Origin: Ceraceosorus guamensis
Taxonomy: Eukaryota; Basidiomycota; Exobasidiomycetes; Ceraceosorales; Ceraceosoraceae
Reading direction: 5' to 3'
Length of the DNA stretch: 64,000 nucleotides
Assembly (NCBI RefSeq): GCF_003144195.1
Contig: NW_020289997.1
Span: 558,001-622,000 of the forward strand
The notes below the pieces were generated by a model. It was not told the DNA's origin. It was given only the letters and a program-made list of their open reading frames with translations, and did not search any database. Of this stretch, positions 11,838 through 24,838 are shown one piece after another. The translations under genes and the position numbers were made by a program. Numbering within the stretch: the stretch's first letter is position 1; each line of letters opens with the position of its first letter.

Positions 11838-12990
11838 TTAGCAGATGATGCAATTCGTCGAGTTCGTAGCCTCGCCGGCCTCATAGATGTGAATGTCGCC
11901 GCGTGCCTACGGGTCAATGGGTCAAGCACAGGTCAGTCATATGAGGGGCCGGAGAGAATCATGGGCAAACGACTCACAGTGATCAATTCGGCGCTATCTC
12001 CTCGCGTGCCTCTGATTCCCTCTACAGCTTCCGCTTTCGAAGCAACCTCGTGCGGTCCCAAGTGCATCGAGCTCCTGTTGCTGGCCGGAGCTGAGCCGCT
12101 AGCAGATTGGGGTCGAGGTGGTTGCTGATGGTTGTTCTTGACCTTTGTCCATCCTGCAGATTTTAATCGTCCAACTCCTCGATGCTTGTGCTTCTCTCCT
12201 AATTCTTCGTACCGCTCTTGAATAGCTTTGGACAGTTTGAGTTTGCCTGTCTCTGTTGACCAGCTGAGCATACCAGAAAAGGATGGCGGAAGGAAGAGGT
12301 GCACTGAGAAAAGCAGCGCGGGGAACCTACGTGTCAATGCAAGCGCTACATCTGCCAGCCAGGCATCGAATGCCTCACCATCTCCCGATTTGGACTTGAG
12401 ACGGATCGTCAGCGGCGTCGAGAGCGTGTATTGCGGCTACAGCGGGGGGAAAATGGTCCACTTGAGTGGTCAGCCAACCTGGCAGCGTGGGAGATCAAGT
12501 AGAGCGAAAGCTGCAAAAGCCTGCGCAATCGACTCACAATGGCCACTCTGACGCTGCCCATGTAGCTCTTAGCATGTATGCCCACCGGTCTCCTCTTCTC
12601 CGTCGCTCCACCAACCTTGCGCTGACCGACGACCTTCTCGCTCTGCAAAGTCAATTGTTCCAAATTCTCATTCTGCGCCGCTTCCTTGACTTTAGCATGC
12701 GCCTCCTCATCTCCATCTCCCTGAACCACCACCGTCACGTTGACAGGACTGCCTCTCCCTTCGAACCAGGCGGAACTGGAACAATTTTCCAACTGCGTAT
12801 CGCATGGACGATCGTAAATGGGAGGATGAAGATCGGCTACGAGTGGAGAGATGCAGTAGATTCCCTTGATGGATTGAGAAGGCTGCTCGATGCGAATGTG
12901 TCGTGCCACCTTTCGACCTGACACTTGCTTGGCTGTTTCGAGCGCCGTGAAAGCCCACGGAGGCAGCGTGTCTTGGGTGGAAGAGCTCAT
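11838..12990 (-). CDS. DUF7330-like protein with C-terminal CaaX box
   Basis: Protein of 326 residues in exons 12990-12538, 12436-11978 and 11906-11838. Two beta-rich blocks are visible: an N-terminal one around QSIKGIYCISPLVADLHPP and VNVTVVVQGDGDEE, and a second with HAKSYMGSVRVAI, YTLSTPLTIRLKSKSGDGE and FSVHLFLPPSFSGMLSW. The layout resembles the fungal DUF7330 repeats, but this is memory-based and not a search result. The spliced last exon gives GDIHIYEAGEATNSTNCIIC and stop, so the protein ends in CIIC, a CaaX prenylation motif. A reading that misses this exon runs into SRLPM and loses the motif. No signal peptide is seen, so a cytosolic protein tethered to a membrane by a lipid is the likely arrangement. 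Confidence 0.75.
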
Positions 12991-14272
12991 GCTCGCCTTC
13001 TGATGCTGCTGGTGTGCGGCTGGACGATGTCTGCTTGTCGCTCGTGCTGAAACGAAGGATGTTTACACCTCAGCCTATGGAAGCAGACTGACTTGGATAG
13101 AGAAGGCGTTGGGCACCTCCAGGTCGCGGCTGTATCTGAGCTAGGCTTGATTCAGGTCTGGATGGACGAGATTCGAGCTGCGCTTGGACAGGGTCCACCG
13201 GCTTGCTTGGCTGCGGTAGGCGCAGTACAGATTGTGAGCTTTGCTGACGCTCTCAAGCGCAAAGGCTGGTAGGTCTCGCTATTGTGGTTCAAGGGATGAA
13301 GGATGTGACCGATAGAAGCAGCAATGTGTCGCATGATGTACGAAGAAAGAGCAATCAACACCCACGGCTCATCACGCCCGATTCCTGTTTCATCAACCCC
13401 TCCACCCGGCTGGCAGTCTCCCGTAGACCCGAGCTGCACACCCCATTTCACTCGCCTCGCCTTTCCGCATACGCTCGCCCTTTGCAATCCCCGTCCCGTT
13501 CATGACTGCTGACACTTGACATGTATGGCAACGCTGTAGCTGGAGAGATGAAGAAGCCACATAGGGCAGCAGAGTGCAGAGGCGCTCGCATGCTGCTGCA
13601 GCGGACTACACAGCGCTCGGCAAGCCACACCCGAGAATGAGTGAGTGTGTGAGTTTGAGGGTGCATGGGTGCGGCTTGGGTCATTAGCGTGTACGGTGGT
13701 ATACACGCACCTCCAAATTTTGGCTTTTCGCCCGAACATCGCCGCTCTCGGCCGCTGCCAGTCTCGAGCAAGATGCATTTGACACAAAATCGCAGCTATA
13801 GCTGATGCTGCTGGGAAGCGGGCCGGTGACGTCGCTGTGCGCTCCTCAGCTTTCCCGCCTTGAGGCTTGCCGCTCAGCAAGCAGATCACGATCCAACACA
13901 TGCTCGTTTCACACGCACCACTGCTGTTGCTGCATGCCGATTGAGCTCTCCACATGCCCCTACGCGTTCGATTTTGACAGCTCGAGCTAGGCAAGACGTG
14001 AGAGCATGTCGTCGACTCAGCGCGGTCACACGACCTCGCCACGCCCTGCTTGCAACAAAAGCCATGAATTCGGTCTGATACAGATGTGGTTCCTGTAGGA
14101 CGGGAACACGGGGCAGCGTCCGAAGCGCATTCCGAGACCCAATGAGAAAGGCACCAGATTCCGCGAAATTGCCACTACTACTACAATAGCTAAGCCGGCT
14201 GTGCAAATTGTGTGCGAGAGATGGGAAGAGGGGCGGAACTCAAAGACGCTTTGCGCAAATATATGTAATCGC
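12991..14272. other. intergenic region
   Basis: Only short, compositionally random frames occur on both strands. It must contain the upstream region of the DUF7330-like gene and the 3' end of the myosin gene. No repeats or RNA genes were recognised. Confidence 0.5.
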
Positions 14273-17200
14273 TCATCGGCGACGAGGAGATAGGCTTTCG
14301 GAAGGACCACCAGGCCCGCGTACGCTTCCTTGGCGCAGCGTGGCTGTTTGCTCTGCAAAGGATCAAGAAGAGCGTCCTTCCAAGCATGTGAATACGCTTT
14401 CAAATACGACTTCATAACGTGACTGACTCACTTTCAAGTTCTTTGAACGCTGTCATGTGCTCTTCTGCAACACGTTTGTATCGTTCGACCGCTGTGAAAG
14501 ATGGACGCGATCAGACAAATATCGATCTCATACCGCAATCTTCGTCTCCACCTACCCTTCTGAAGCGACATGATCAACCCGGACTCAACTCCCTGCTCTT
14601 CGCATAGCGCCACGTACGCTTCCTTCAACGAGTTGAGCTCCTCATTAGAGGCACGCAGATGCAGATTCTCATCGCGAAGCTGTTGCAGCTTTGCCCGAGC
14701 TTCGTTGGTCTCCTCTGAAGCAGTATGCAGCTCCTGCCTGAATCTTCGCCGGGAAGCTTCGAGGAGGTCGCTGACATCAGAGCTCTGGCCCTGAAGTAGT
14801 CGAGTCTCAAGCGCCTCGAGCTCAGCTTCCAAGAACTGTATGTGCTCATCTCGGGCCGCGACCATTCCTTGAACTTCGCGCGTCGATGCCTCCGCTTCCT
14901 GCAGCGCGAGTCTGGAGGACCGCTCCGCAGCGTGCGCCCTCTCCGCTGCGTCTCTGGCTTCAGCAGCGGACTGATTGAGAGACGCGACATTGATCTGGTG
15001 CTCTTGCCACTGTCGCTCTAAGCGCGCCTTCTCAGTTGCATCGTCCTTTCTCATCTGGACCTCTCTGTCTAGGCGCTGCTTGGCGTCTGTGAGCTGCGCC
15101 TCAAGAGCGGCCTGCGTCCTTTGCGAAGCGGCAGCGGCCTCGGTATTTGAGAACTTCAGTGACGCAGCTCCTGGTCCTCCAAAATCAAGAGAGGCTCGCT
15201 TAGCGCTAACTGGTGTGACCGTCGAGCCGTTGCGGGGCGCTGCGCTATTGTACTCGTAGTATGCGCGGGAGCTGGACACAGCGCCGCCCGTGTTGGAGCC
15301 GCGCAACGACGCGCCGTTGCCTGTGCTAGTGCCATTGAACTTGTGACTGCGAAGAGCCTCCCCTTTAGCCACCATGTCTTGCTGCAGCTCCTCAGAGCCA
15401 GTTTGCAGCTCAGCAAGTAGCTGCTTCCTGAAAGCGTCGCTAGCTCCACTGCCTCCTTGGCGAGCCAGGTTGGACAACTGCTGCAAAGTGTTGCCTCGAG
15501 CATTCTGAGAGCCGGCCAGATCTCTGTGCATCCGAAAAGTGCCAAATCAGTCATCTCTTTCTTAGACATAAGCGATTGGGCGACTTCACTCACCTTTCCA
15601 ACGCTGCGATGCGGCTTTCGTACTGCGCCCGACTTCGGCTCACAGCTTCATCGAGCTGAAGGTCCTTGCGACGCGAATCTGACTGTGCGCTATCGCGCTC
15701 CCTTCGAGCAGCGGTCAGCTCCCGCTGCAAGTCGGCGACCTTGGTTTCCAGCGAGCGAACAGCTCGGTTGTCACTGCTCGTAGAGGCTGTCGAACCACTA
15801 GCACCGACGTTCTTCATGGTCGTGACGCCGCTTGAGCCAACATTCTTCATGACGGCACGATCGGCCTGCTGAAGCCGTGCCACCTCTCTTGTGAGATCTT
15901 CATTGTCCGTCAAGAGCCTGGTCTTGCTCTTCTCCAGGGTCTTGGTGTAGTGAGCAAGCTCCTGCAGCTTGCTTTGGGCTTCAGCAAGTTGCCTGTCGGT
16001 GTACTTCTTAGCCTCCTCCAGAACGTGGACGTGCTCAACGATGGTCTTGTTCGTCATGGACTGCGCAGTCTTGAGCTCCGCTTGCGTACCCTTGAGGGTT
16101 TCACGCAGGCTATGGAGCTCCTGATCTTTCGCACCATGCTGTTGCTGAAGCACGCTAATATTCCGCTCGTGCTGGCGTGAAGAGCTTTCGAGCAGCTCTC
16201 TTCGCTTCGACTCTGCAGAGAGTTCCACGGCTGCCTGATCGGCCTTTGCCTTCCAAGCTGCTTGTCCACGCTCGAGCTCCAGCATGGCATCTTCAAAGTC
16301 TCTAGCTTTCGCAGCTGCACCATTGACTCGGGCCAGTGCTTCTTGCAAAGCTCGGTCCGAATCCGCCTGCGATCTCTCGAGCGCCGCGATGCGATCTCTC
16401 GCTCCTTGCAAATCGCCATCGGCGGCACGTTGAGCTTTTTCGGCCGCTGCCACGAGAGACCTGTTCTGCACGAGGGCTCGCTCTGACTGATCGGCCTTCT
16501 GAGCCAAGTCATCTCTCACCCGAGAAAGGTTGGAATGCTCCTGCCGTAGCTCCTCCAGGCTGACACGCAGCGCCGCGACTCGCTCACTGCTAGTGTGCTC
16601 CGCATCTGCATGTTGTTTCTGCATTTGGGCGAGCTCAGATCTAAGGCTTTGCAGCTCTTGTTCCTTCAGTCGGTGCAGCTCTCGTTGCTTGGTATCTTCA
16701 GACGTCTTGGCGTCCATCAAACGACGAGTCTCATCGAGCTCCTTTTGCAATTGCGAGCGCAAGTCGGCGGCTCGCCCTCCATCGGCTTGTGCAGCCTTCA
16801 ATTCTTGCGCAAGCGTCTCCTGAGCAACCTTGAGCTCGCCAAGCTGACGGGTCAGCGCATCACGTTCGCGGGTCAGCGTCGTCACCGAGTTCATGAGCTC
16901 TGCTAGTTCACTGCTCTGCTTGACTAGCTTCGCTTGTAAATCTGCGGCGCCGGCAGTCGCTTCAGCAAGTTCCCGCGCAGAGGTCCTGCCGTGATTCTCT
17001 AGCTCCACGCTCTTGGCTTCGTGTTGTTGCCGCACTTTGGTCTCCTCCGCGAGCCGCAGCTCGACGGCAGCTACCGCTTCATTCATGCGTTTCTGAATAC
17101 GCTCAAGATCTTGATCTTTCTCGAAAATCTTCCGCTTGAGGTCTGCACTTTCGCTAGTAAGGGACGATCGTTCTTGCTGCAGCTGCGTCAGCTCGCCAGC

Positions 17201-20200
17201 ATGTCGAGTCGCTTCCGCGGTTATCTGAGCTTCGCGGTCTTTGCTAGCACTCTGCTCTTGCTCCAGTCTGAGGATCTGGGCAGTGGCTGTGCCGAGCGCT
17301 GCTTGCAGCTCGGCGCGACTGACTTCCGAGGCCTTCTGCGATGCGAGAGCTCGTTCTACTTGGCTGTCCAACTGGTCGAGCTCGGACTGCATGGTAGCAA
17401 GCTCTTCCTCCAGCGCCGACTCGCGCTCTTTTGATCGAGCCAAGAGTTGGTCCTTCTCTGCTAGAAGGGAGCGCTCAGCCTCTAAAGCGTCTTCTACTTT
17501 CTTCTTGTCCGCCTCTAGGGTGTGCTTGAGTGACTCTAGCGCTTCTCTTTCTCTTTGATCTCGCTCCGCCCGCTCTTTGACCATGGCGAGCTCGAGTTGC
17601 TTGCGCTTCAACTCTTCGTCATGCCTGGTGCCAGTCAGCAGTGGCCTGACCTTGGTGTAGACCTGCCACCACGGCCATTCGCGCAGCTGCACGTAGAGTC
17701 TCGCATTGCGCTGGATCGTGCGCACGGCGGCAGCTCGGTTGAGGATCTTCTTCATCTGCCGACGAGCAGTAAACATTCGACATGCGCCTTGGAACCTCGA
17801 GAAGATATCAAACAGCAGCGCATCGCGTCTCTCTTCCAAATCAGCCAGAACGCCAGCCTTGAAGAAAATTTTCGTCAAGCCGACTTTGAAGAGTGAACGG
17901 TCGAGCTCGAGTGCCTCCACCATCCTTTGGCATGCCTTGCGTCCATCCATATAGCCACGAGGGATGATGCCTGGCGTCAGGACCTCGTATCGATTGCGGA
18001 ATTCCGTGAAAAGCAGGCGATTGGGGTAGCCGAGTCGGGCGATACGGATGCCTTCAAGAACGCCATTGCACCTGAGCTGCTCGAGGACCAAGGGTACGTC
18101 CATCTTGCCGGGTTTCTTCTCGTGATTCGGCACAATGCATCGCACGAAATGGGGCTGCGTAGACGAGAGCTGACCCATGAGGGATGTCAGCTGCTCTTTG
18201 TGTCGCTGCGCTACCGTCCGGAAAGCTCCCTTCCTTATGCGCCGCTTGGGACCGCCAATGACTGGAGTACCTGCGCTTTGAGGTTGGGCTGCTGGCGCAT
18301 CATCGCTTGCAAATTCGCTGAACAATGCAGCAATGTAGCGATCGCTCGATTCCGACATGACTCTGGTAAGGTTGTCGTTGAGAGGATCCTTGTTGCGCTC
18401 TAGCCAGCCAGCAGTCCGATACTCGACATCGCCAGCGTAGTGCTTCACTGTGAAGCCTTGGCCGAAGCGTGAAGAGGCGAACTTCGTGGATCCATGTGCC
18501 ACACCTCTCTCGGTTGCCCAGGCCTGCCCTGCCGTGTCCTTGGCTGTGCCGTCTTTGTTTGTTGCCCAAATGCGGTTGAGCTTTTCTGTGAAGGTGGTGT
18601 CCGTGGCCTTCGGCATGATGCACTCTTCATCGAGACACGACAGGATGCCGATTGGACTTGTCGCCTCGATCAAGTCGATGGTGGGCTGCAAGTCAAGGCC
18701 AAAGTTCACAAAGTCCCATTCGATGGCCTCTCTTGCGTACTCTTCTTGTTCCAAGACGAACATGTGGTGGTTGAAGAATTGTTGTCTGGCATGCCAAAAT
18801 CGTGGGGCGAGCGTCAGACCATCACGAGTAGCGAAGCGACTCAAGCCAGACTCACAGCTTCTCGTTTGTGAAGTTGATAAGAAGCTGCTCAAATGAATTG
18901 ACCTCGAAGATTTCGAAGCCGGCAATGTCGAGCACTCCGATGAATGTGCTCTTGGATGTAGGCCGATCCAACGCTTGATTGATGCGATCCACAATGGTCC
19001 CAAACATCTTCTCGTACATTGTCTTGCAAAGTGCAGCCATTTCGTCCTGCACCTGTTGCCTCGTGCGGGCCTGAGCAACCCATTCGCGCCCAGCTTTGAT
19101 TCTAGGTCTGACAAGTGCAGTTGTAAGCTCCTGCACGGGTACACCCAGCAGATGACAAGCCTTTTCGACCTGTGCGCCATTTGTGATACGGGCCTGCTCA
19201 GATCGGTCATCAGCAAGCTCAATGTTGCCGACCTGAAGGATGGAAGCGATCACTTTGAAGAGGTTGTGTTGCTCCTCCGAAGCAAAGCCTACCATCGATA
19301 GTGCCTCGATTAGCGCCTGCCACTCTGATGTGTCATCGACTCCCTCGACATGCTTGCGCGAAGCTTTGAGATAGGCGTAATCTTCTGGCGATGATGTAAG
19401 CAAAAGGGCCTCTACAGCAGCCAGAAAGAAGCGCGTGTCAGCTGGCTGATTCTGACGTCATGTAGAAAAAGCGAAACTGACTTTTCAGCCCCTCGTCTCT
19501 GCTGCGCAAGATCTGATAGAAGATGTGGAAGCTTCGCTCCTTGTCGCTTCGCGTCGTCACTCGACTCTTCTCAAGCAAGTACCAGTCGATGTTGGCACCA
19601 GCAATAGCTCCTACGCTTGTGAATTCAATCCTCACAAACTTGCCCTGGTGGCGCAAGCAGCGTCCACGCTCTGATGTCAATACACGTACAGAACGTTGAA
19701 TGACGAAAGATCACGGCATACACTCACGAATCGTGAAGAGTTGTTGTTACGGATTGTTTGCGCGTTTCCGAAGGCCTCTAGAATTGGGTTGGCTTGCAGA
19801 ATTTGGCGCTCCAGCAAGCCGAGTCGCTTAGACGCCAAAGCCTCCACGCCTCGCAGCTGATCCAAGACATGACGAGAGCTGTGACTCCGCACAATACTGC
19901 CAGTGCGCTGTGCAACGGGCTCAGTTAAGGGAGAGCCGATCCCAGCAGCCTCCTCGCCAGTCAGCCCACCAGTAGGATCCGCCGCGACGGCTGCGAGGTA
20001 CTGAATGACCTTCTTTGTGTTCTCGGTCTTTCCAGCACCAGACTCTCCGCTAATTTGGGTGCGCTGGACGTGTCAGTCGACTATCAAGACGCGCATACCA
20101 GCTAAGTGATCCAGACACTCACGTCACCAACAGCGACTGATTTTCGCGCATCTCTAGCATGTTCCTCATGGCCCCATCTGCCAGCGCGAACACATGCGGC

Positions 20201-20766
20201 GCGTTCTCCTCCCTCCTCCTGCCTTTGTAGGCTGCGATGATGGCATCCGTATAGATGGGCAAATTGCGGTACGGATTGACTGCAACCAAGAACAATCCGG
20301 AATATGTCTGAGTAGACTCGCTGGGTCAGCTTGCGATGCATTGCACGTTCTCAAAAGGTAAAGCATCCGGCGCACTCACGTAGATTAGACCGCTGTAGTA
20401 TCGCTCTTTCAGATTGTGCACTACAGAAGCTTCATTTAAAAATGTCAAGTCTGCGATGTCTTCTGCCTTTTCGAATTTGGGTGGGTTCATCTTGCTAAGG
20501 TCGTCCGTCGCCACGTTTCGCGACTGTGAGTGGAAAGGCATCGCTTGTAAGACGCATCACAAGCGCATGTGCCTTGCATTGATCGCTCTTCGACGGATAC
20601 TTACCGATCCATCTGCCAGACTGCAGACGCTTGTTTCGCCATTGCTCTCCTCCCTCACGACCCAAGCTGACAAGTACCCCGCCGCCTTGTCAGGGATCCA
20701 GACGTATCTCCTCGAAGCAAATTCAGCGGCTGCTGCCGCATCACTGGCGGCTGCCGTGGAAGCCAT
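14273..20766 (-). CDS. myosin II heavy chain
   Basis: Conventional class II myosin, the actin motor of the cytokinetic ring; 1943 residues in ten exons: 20766-20605, 20523-20380, 20307-20123, 20049-19728, 19644-19482, 19411-18856, 18785-15594, 15523-14556, 14491-14432 and 14352-14273. Motor landmarks in order are P-loop GESGAGKT (about 165-172), switch I NNNSSRFG, switch II DIAGFE (about 487) with [20 protein letters not shown], and the converter-side [18 protein letters not shown]. One IQ-like segment ([15 protein letters not shown]) is followed by about 1000 residues of coiled coil and a short basic tail ending SPRRR. The first 54 codons encode an SH3-like [18 protein letters not shown]. 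The last two small exons were chosen because they keep frame and coiled-coil pattern; without them the protein would end ESESVTL near 14412. Confidence 0.95.
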
Positions 20767-21791
20767 CGTGAGCACCCTAGATTGTTGTGATCAGCCCTGC
20801 CAACGCTTGCAAGGTTGTAGGGGACCGGTGGGTAGCTGAATGATCCTCGCCCTCCTGTGAATGCCAGCAAGAGACGACAGTCGAGGCGACAATCACGGCG
20901 AAATTGTGAGGTTGCACAGTGAGGAGCAAAGATTCCCTTCTGAATGGCTTGTAGTAGTGGGCGTAAGCGAGATGGTGTATGTGGAGCTGAGATCGGATCC
21001 CAACAGCGCTTGACTGCGGTATCCCTCAAATTAGATGTGGCCGCACGAGTCGTTGATGATGTTTAACTGGCCCTGCTACACGCGTTGTTCGCCGTGCCCG
21101 CGGGGACGTGCTTGTTTGACGCGGTTGTGATGCCGCGAGTGCGCGGACCAACCCACGTCAGGAGCTGTTTCGCCTGCATGTTTGTCTTGGATTGAGACGC
21201 GGGCCGCGCTCGAGCCCAGCTGATGCAGGCAAGCAAGCAGCGCGCGTGCATGCATACGCATGAACGCGCGACCTCAGGGGTCCACTCATCACGTGTGTAA
21301 TTTCGCTCAGCGCCTCAGCCTCAACCTGAACGCGCGGGTGTCTGCTGTTGCGTATCGTGCAGTTTTTTTCTGATTCGCAGGTCTTGAGTCGAGTCTGAAG
21401 CAAAGACGTCACCTGTCCTTGGCATCCTAGGGAAGGCAATGACAAGAACGAGAGAAATGGCCAGTCGAGGCCACGTATCGTGGTGCACTCTCACTCTTGG
21501 CGCGAGCACTTCGCGAGCCGAGAAGTGACACGTCGACCTTGACACTGCGTAACTATAGTACCCGTCTGACGACATTCTAGGAAGACATGCCACGATAACC
21601 AACACGCCACAGACACGCCATTGCGTCATTATCGCACACGTCAGACCACAAGAAGGATGACAAAGGTGCATCTCATTTTGATGTCATAGTCGTAACGGAA
21701 GGCAGACCTGCGCGCTTGCCAGGTGTGTCAGTGAGCACGTAAGGGCCGAGGAAACGCGGGCGCGGAATTCTATTGATGCACATCAGCCCAT
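20767..21791. other. myosin II promoter / Hsp90 3' region
   Basis: About 1 kb between two minus-strand genes with no credible coding frame. It should hold the myosin promoter (right after 20766) and the Hsp90 3' UTR. Confidence 0.5.
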
Positions 21792-24035
21792 TTAGTCCAG
21801 AGCTTCGAGCTCAGAAGCGGCGTTTGCATCGCCAGCCTTCTCCTCGACGGCGGGAGCGGACTCCTCTTCTGGGGCCTCTTCAATCGAAAGACCGAGAGCG
21901 ATGAGGGAGTGAAGACGAGTGGCGAAAGATGCTGGGTCGCCCAGGCTGAATCCGGAAGAGAGGAGAGCCACATCGTACAATAGCCAGACGAGATCGCGTA
22001 CGGTAGAGTCGTTCTTGTCTTGAGCAACCTTGCTCTTCAACTCCTTGATGATGGCATTCTTGGGGTTGATCTCCAAGGTCTTCTTGCTGGCCATGTAGCC
22101 TGACATGGAAGAATCACGGAGGGCTTGAGATTTCATGATACGCTCCATGTTGGATGACCAGCCGAATGCACCGGTGACAATGACGCAGGGGGATCCGACC
22201 ACACGGTTGGAAGGAGTGACCTTCTCGACAGAGTCGCCGAGAATCTCCTTGATGGCAGTGCAGAGGTCGGAAACGCCCTTGGCCTCCTCCTCACGAGCAG
22301 CTTTCTCCTCGTCGGTCTCCTCGAGCTCGAGACCTTCCTTGGAGACGCAAACCATCTTCTTGCCGTCGAACTCCTTGAGTTGGGTGACGGCGTACTCGTC
22401 GATGGGGTCTACCATGAGCAGAACTTCGAAGCCTTTCTTCTTGAGGACCTCGATGAAGGGAGAGTCCTTGACGGCGGCCAGAGACTCGCCGGTCAAGTAG
22501 TAGATGTTCTTCTGGATTTCTGGCATGCGAGTGATATACTCCTTCAGGCTGGTGAGCTCGTCGCCACTCTTGGTAGAGTGGAAGCGCAGGAATTCGGCGA
22601 GCTTGCTGCGGTTGGCAGCATCCTCGTGGATACCGAGCTTGATGTTCTTGCCAAAGGCCTCCCAGAACTTGTTGAAGTTGTCTTTGTCCTCGGCAATTTC
22701 GCTGAACATCTCGAGAGTCTTTTTGACAATGTTCTTGCGAATGACCTTGAGGATCTTGTTCTGCTGCAAGGTCTCACGAGAAATGTTGAGGGGCAGGTCC
22801 TCGGAGTCGACGATGCCCTTGACGAAGTTGAGATACTCGGGAATGAGGTCCTCACAGTCGTCCATGATGAAAACACGGCGGACGTAGAGCTTGATGTTGT
22901 TGCGCTTCTTCTTTGTCTCGAAAAGATCGAAAGGAGCGCGCTTGGGAACGTACAGCAATGCCTTGAACTCGAGCTGACCCTCGACGCTAAAGTGCTTGAC
23001 AGCGAGATGGTCCTCCCAGTCGTTCGACATCGACTTGTAGAACGCTCCGTACTCCTCAGGAGTGATCGTCTGGTGGTCGCGAGTCCAGATGGGCTTGGTC
23101 TTGTTGAGCTCTTCGTTGGTTGTCTGTTGCTTCTTGACCTTCTTCTTCTCCTTCTTCTTGGCATCCTCGTCATCAACTTCTTCAATCTTCGTCTTTTGTT
23201 CACCGTCGTCTCCCTCCTCCTCCTCAACTTCCTCCTCAACCTCCTTGGTCACAGCGAGCTGAATTGGGTAAGAAATGAACTCGGAGTGCTTCTTGATCAC
23301 ATCCTTGATTCTTTTCTCTTCGAGATACTCCTTCTGGTCCTCCTTGAGGAAAAGCCTGATTTCAGTGCCGCGGCCAAGGGAAGGGTTTTCTGTGTCGGGT
23401 CTGATGGTGAATGTACCTCCAGCGGATGACTCCCAGATGTACTGCTCGTCGTCATTGTGTTTTGTAATGACCTGCATGGTGTCTGCCACCAAGTAGGCGC
23501 TGTAGAAGCCGACACCAAATTGTCCAATCATGCTAATGTCCGCACCAGAAGACAAAGCCTCCATGAATGCCTTTGTTCCAGACTTGGCAATCGTTCCAAG
23601 GTTGTTGACTGCGCACGTAGGTGATTGGGATTAGCCACGGCTTGCGGATCTGCACGAGACGAAGAATCGCTTACCAAGGTCTGCCTTTGTCATTCCGATA
23701 CCAGTGTCGCGGAGAGCGAGCATGCCAGCCTCTTTGTGTGGAGTAATGCGAATGTACAGCTCCTTCTCGCTGTCGAGCACGCTGGGGTCGGTCAATGAAG
23801 CATATCGAACCTTATCCAAAGCGTCAGATGCGTTGGAGATGGCTTCTCTCAAGAAAATCTGGCCATTGCGAAACGTGGCACGACGATGAATCAGTCACGC
23901 GGTCGGAGCACGAGTGGAAAGCGCGTTGTTTGACCAACTCACCTCCTTGGTCTGGTACAGTGTGTTGCACACCAGATCCAAAAGGGCCGTGGTGTCGGCG
24001 GCGAAGCCGAAGGTCTCTGGGGCAGCGGCGGCCAT
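21792..24035 (-). CDS. HSP90: Hsp90 chaperone, non-canonical C-terminus
   Basis: Cytosolic Hsp90, 697 residues, the normal length. Exons: 24035-23943, 23858-23675 and 23608-21792. It shows the GHKL ATPase pocket ([53 protein letters not shown]), the charged linker ([16 protein letters not shown]), the middle domain ([37 protein letters not shown]) and the dimerisation domain. The N-terminus is somewhat divergent ([17 protein letters not shown] where LLSLIINTFYSNKE is usual). The protein stops after ELEALD, whereas cytosolic Hsp90s end MEEVD, the docking signal for TPR co-chaperones; no splice option restores it. There is a weak heat-shock-element-like TTCNNGAA near 24443-24450, about 400 bases upstream. 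Confidence 0.96.
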
Positions 24036-24838
24036 GTTTGTTATCTTTAGGTGCTAATTCGAGAAACGAAGCGCGTGTATGTGAGGCAAGGCTTGTGTGA
24101 CTGTTCAGGGTGGTATGCTCGAGCGTAACAGCCTCTGATGCGGATGATGATGGGATCGTAAATGGTCGAGCTCTCAAGAGGTGCGATTGAAGGTAGCATT
24201 CGCAGCCACAGGAAATTTAAGCTTCTGCTCGTCTTGCCTCCTGCGCAGAGAAGTTGGTCTGGCCCTGCATCTGCAGCATGGTCGGCACAAGGCTTCGGCG
24301 CGCTTCCACAAGCCCAAGCGTCCGTGCGGGCGCACCTCTTCTCCACAGCGCGTCGCCCACGCAGCAGCATGCTTCTCCAAGGCTCCAGAAGAAAAATTGC
24401 AGGTGACGGAAGTATCACGTGACAGACCTTTCATCAGCCCCATTCTTGAATCAATTCTTTGTCGGAACAAGGTCCTTGCTTCCAGGGTCGAACGCCAAGA
24501 AATCATGCCTCTACAGTTGCCATTCGTGATTGGTGCTTGTCGTTGTGATTGTCACGATTGCTCTATGCTTTTGAGCGCGATGAGAAATTGTTCGCATGAT
24601 TGTATTCGCACAAAGCAGCCCAGTCTTCCGCCACTACAATGTGTGTCTCGGGCACAGGTGCTTCTCGACAGTCAAAGTAGAGCAGCTTCGCTGTGTAATC
24701 GTCGCAGGAATCATCACCGATATTCAAGTACGGGCGTCCACGTCGGCGCAGCTGGACAACGAACACACCCTCAAGGCGCGTCAAGCTTAAGACTACATAT
24801 CATCGTACATCAAGCTTGGCAAGAAAGTTGCATTGCAA
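24036..24838. other. Hsp90 upstream region
   Basis: About 800 bases upstream of Hsp90 and downstream of the HCNGP-like gene. It holds an ATTCGTGATT word at 24522-24531 and scattered TTC/GAA half-sites at 24443-24467 and 24058-24065. These are only weakly like a heat-shock element. No coding frame is supported. Confidence 0.45.

Noticed and set aside
13500-14042. 180-codon minus frame in the intergenic region before myosin
   Set aside because: Cys/Ser/Ala-rich without a signal peptide or domain, and equally long random frames lie on the other strand.
14412-14431. Myosin II ending as ESESVTL at the first stop after the 60-nt exon
   Set aside because: A GTGAGT donor there and a good acceptor at 14353 keep the frame and give a coiled-coil continuation with a basic end, which is more likely; RNA reads would settle it.
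22380-23429. Long plus-strand frame (349 codons) opposite Hsp90
   Set aside because: It is an antisense shadow of a highly expressed, codon-biased gene; its translation is a Leu/Val/Asp-rich mirror of the Hsp90 codons with no domain.
24443-24467. Heat-shock element upstream of Hsp90
   Set aside because: TTCTTGAA is followed by TTC at the wrong spacing, so it is not the three-unit alternating nGAAn array; too weak to annotate.
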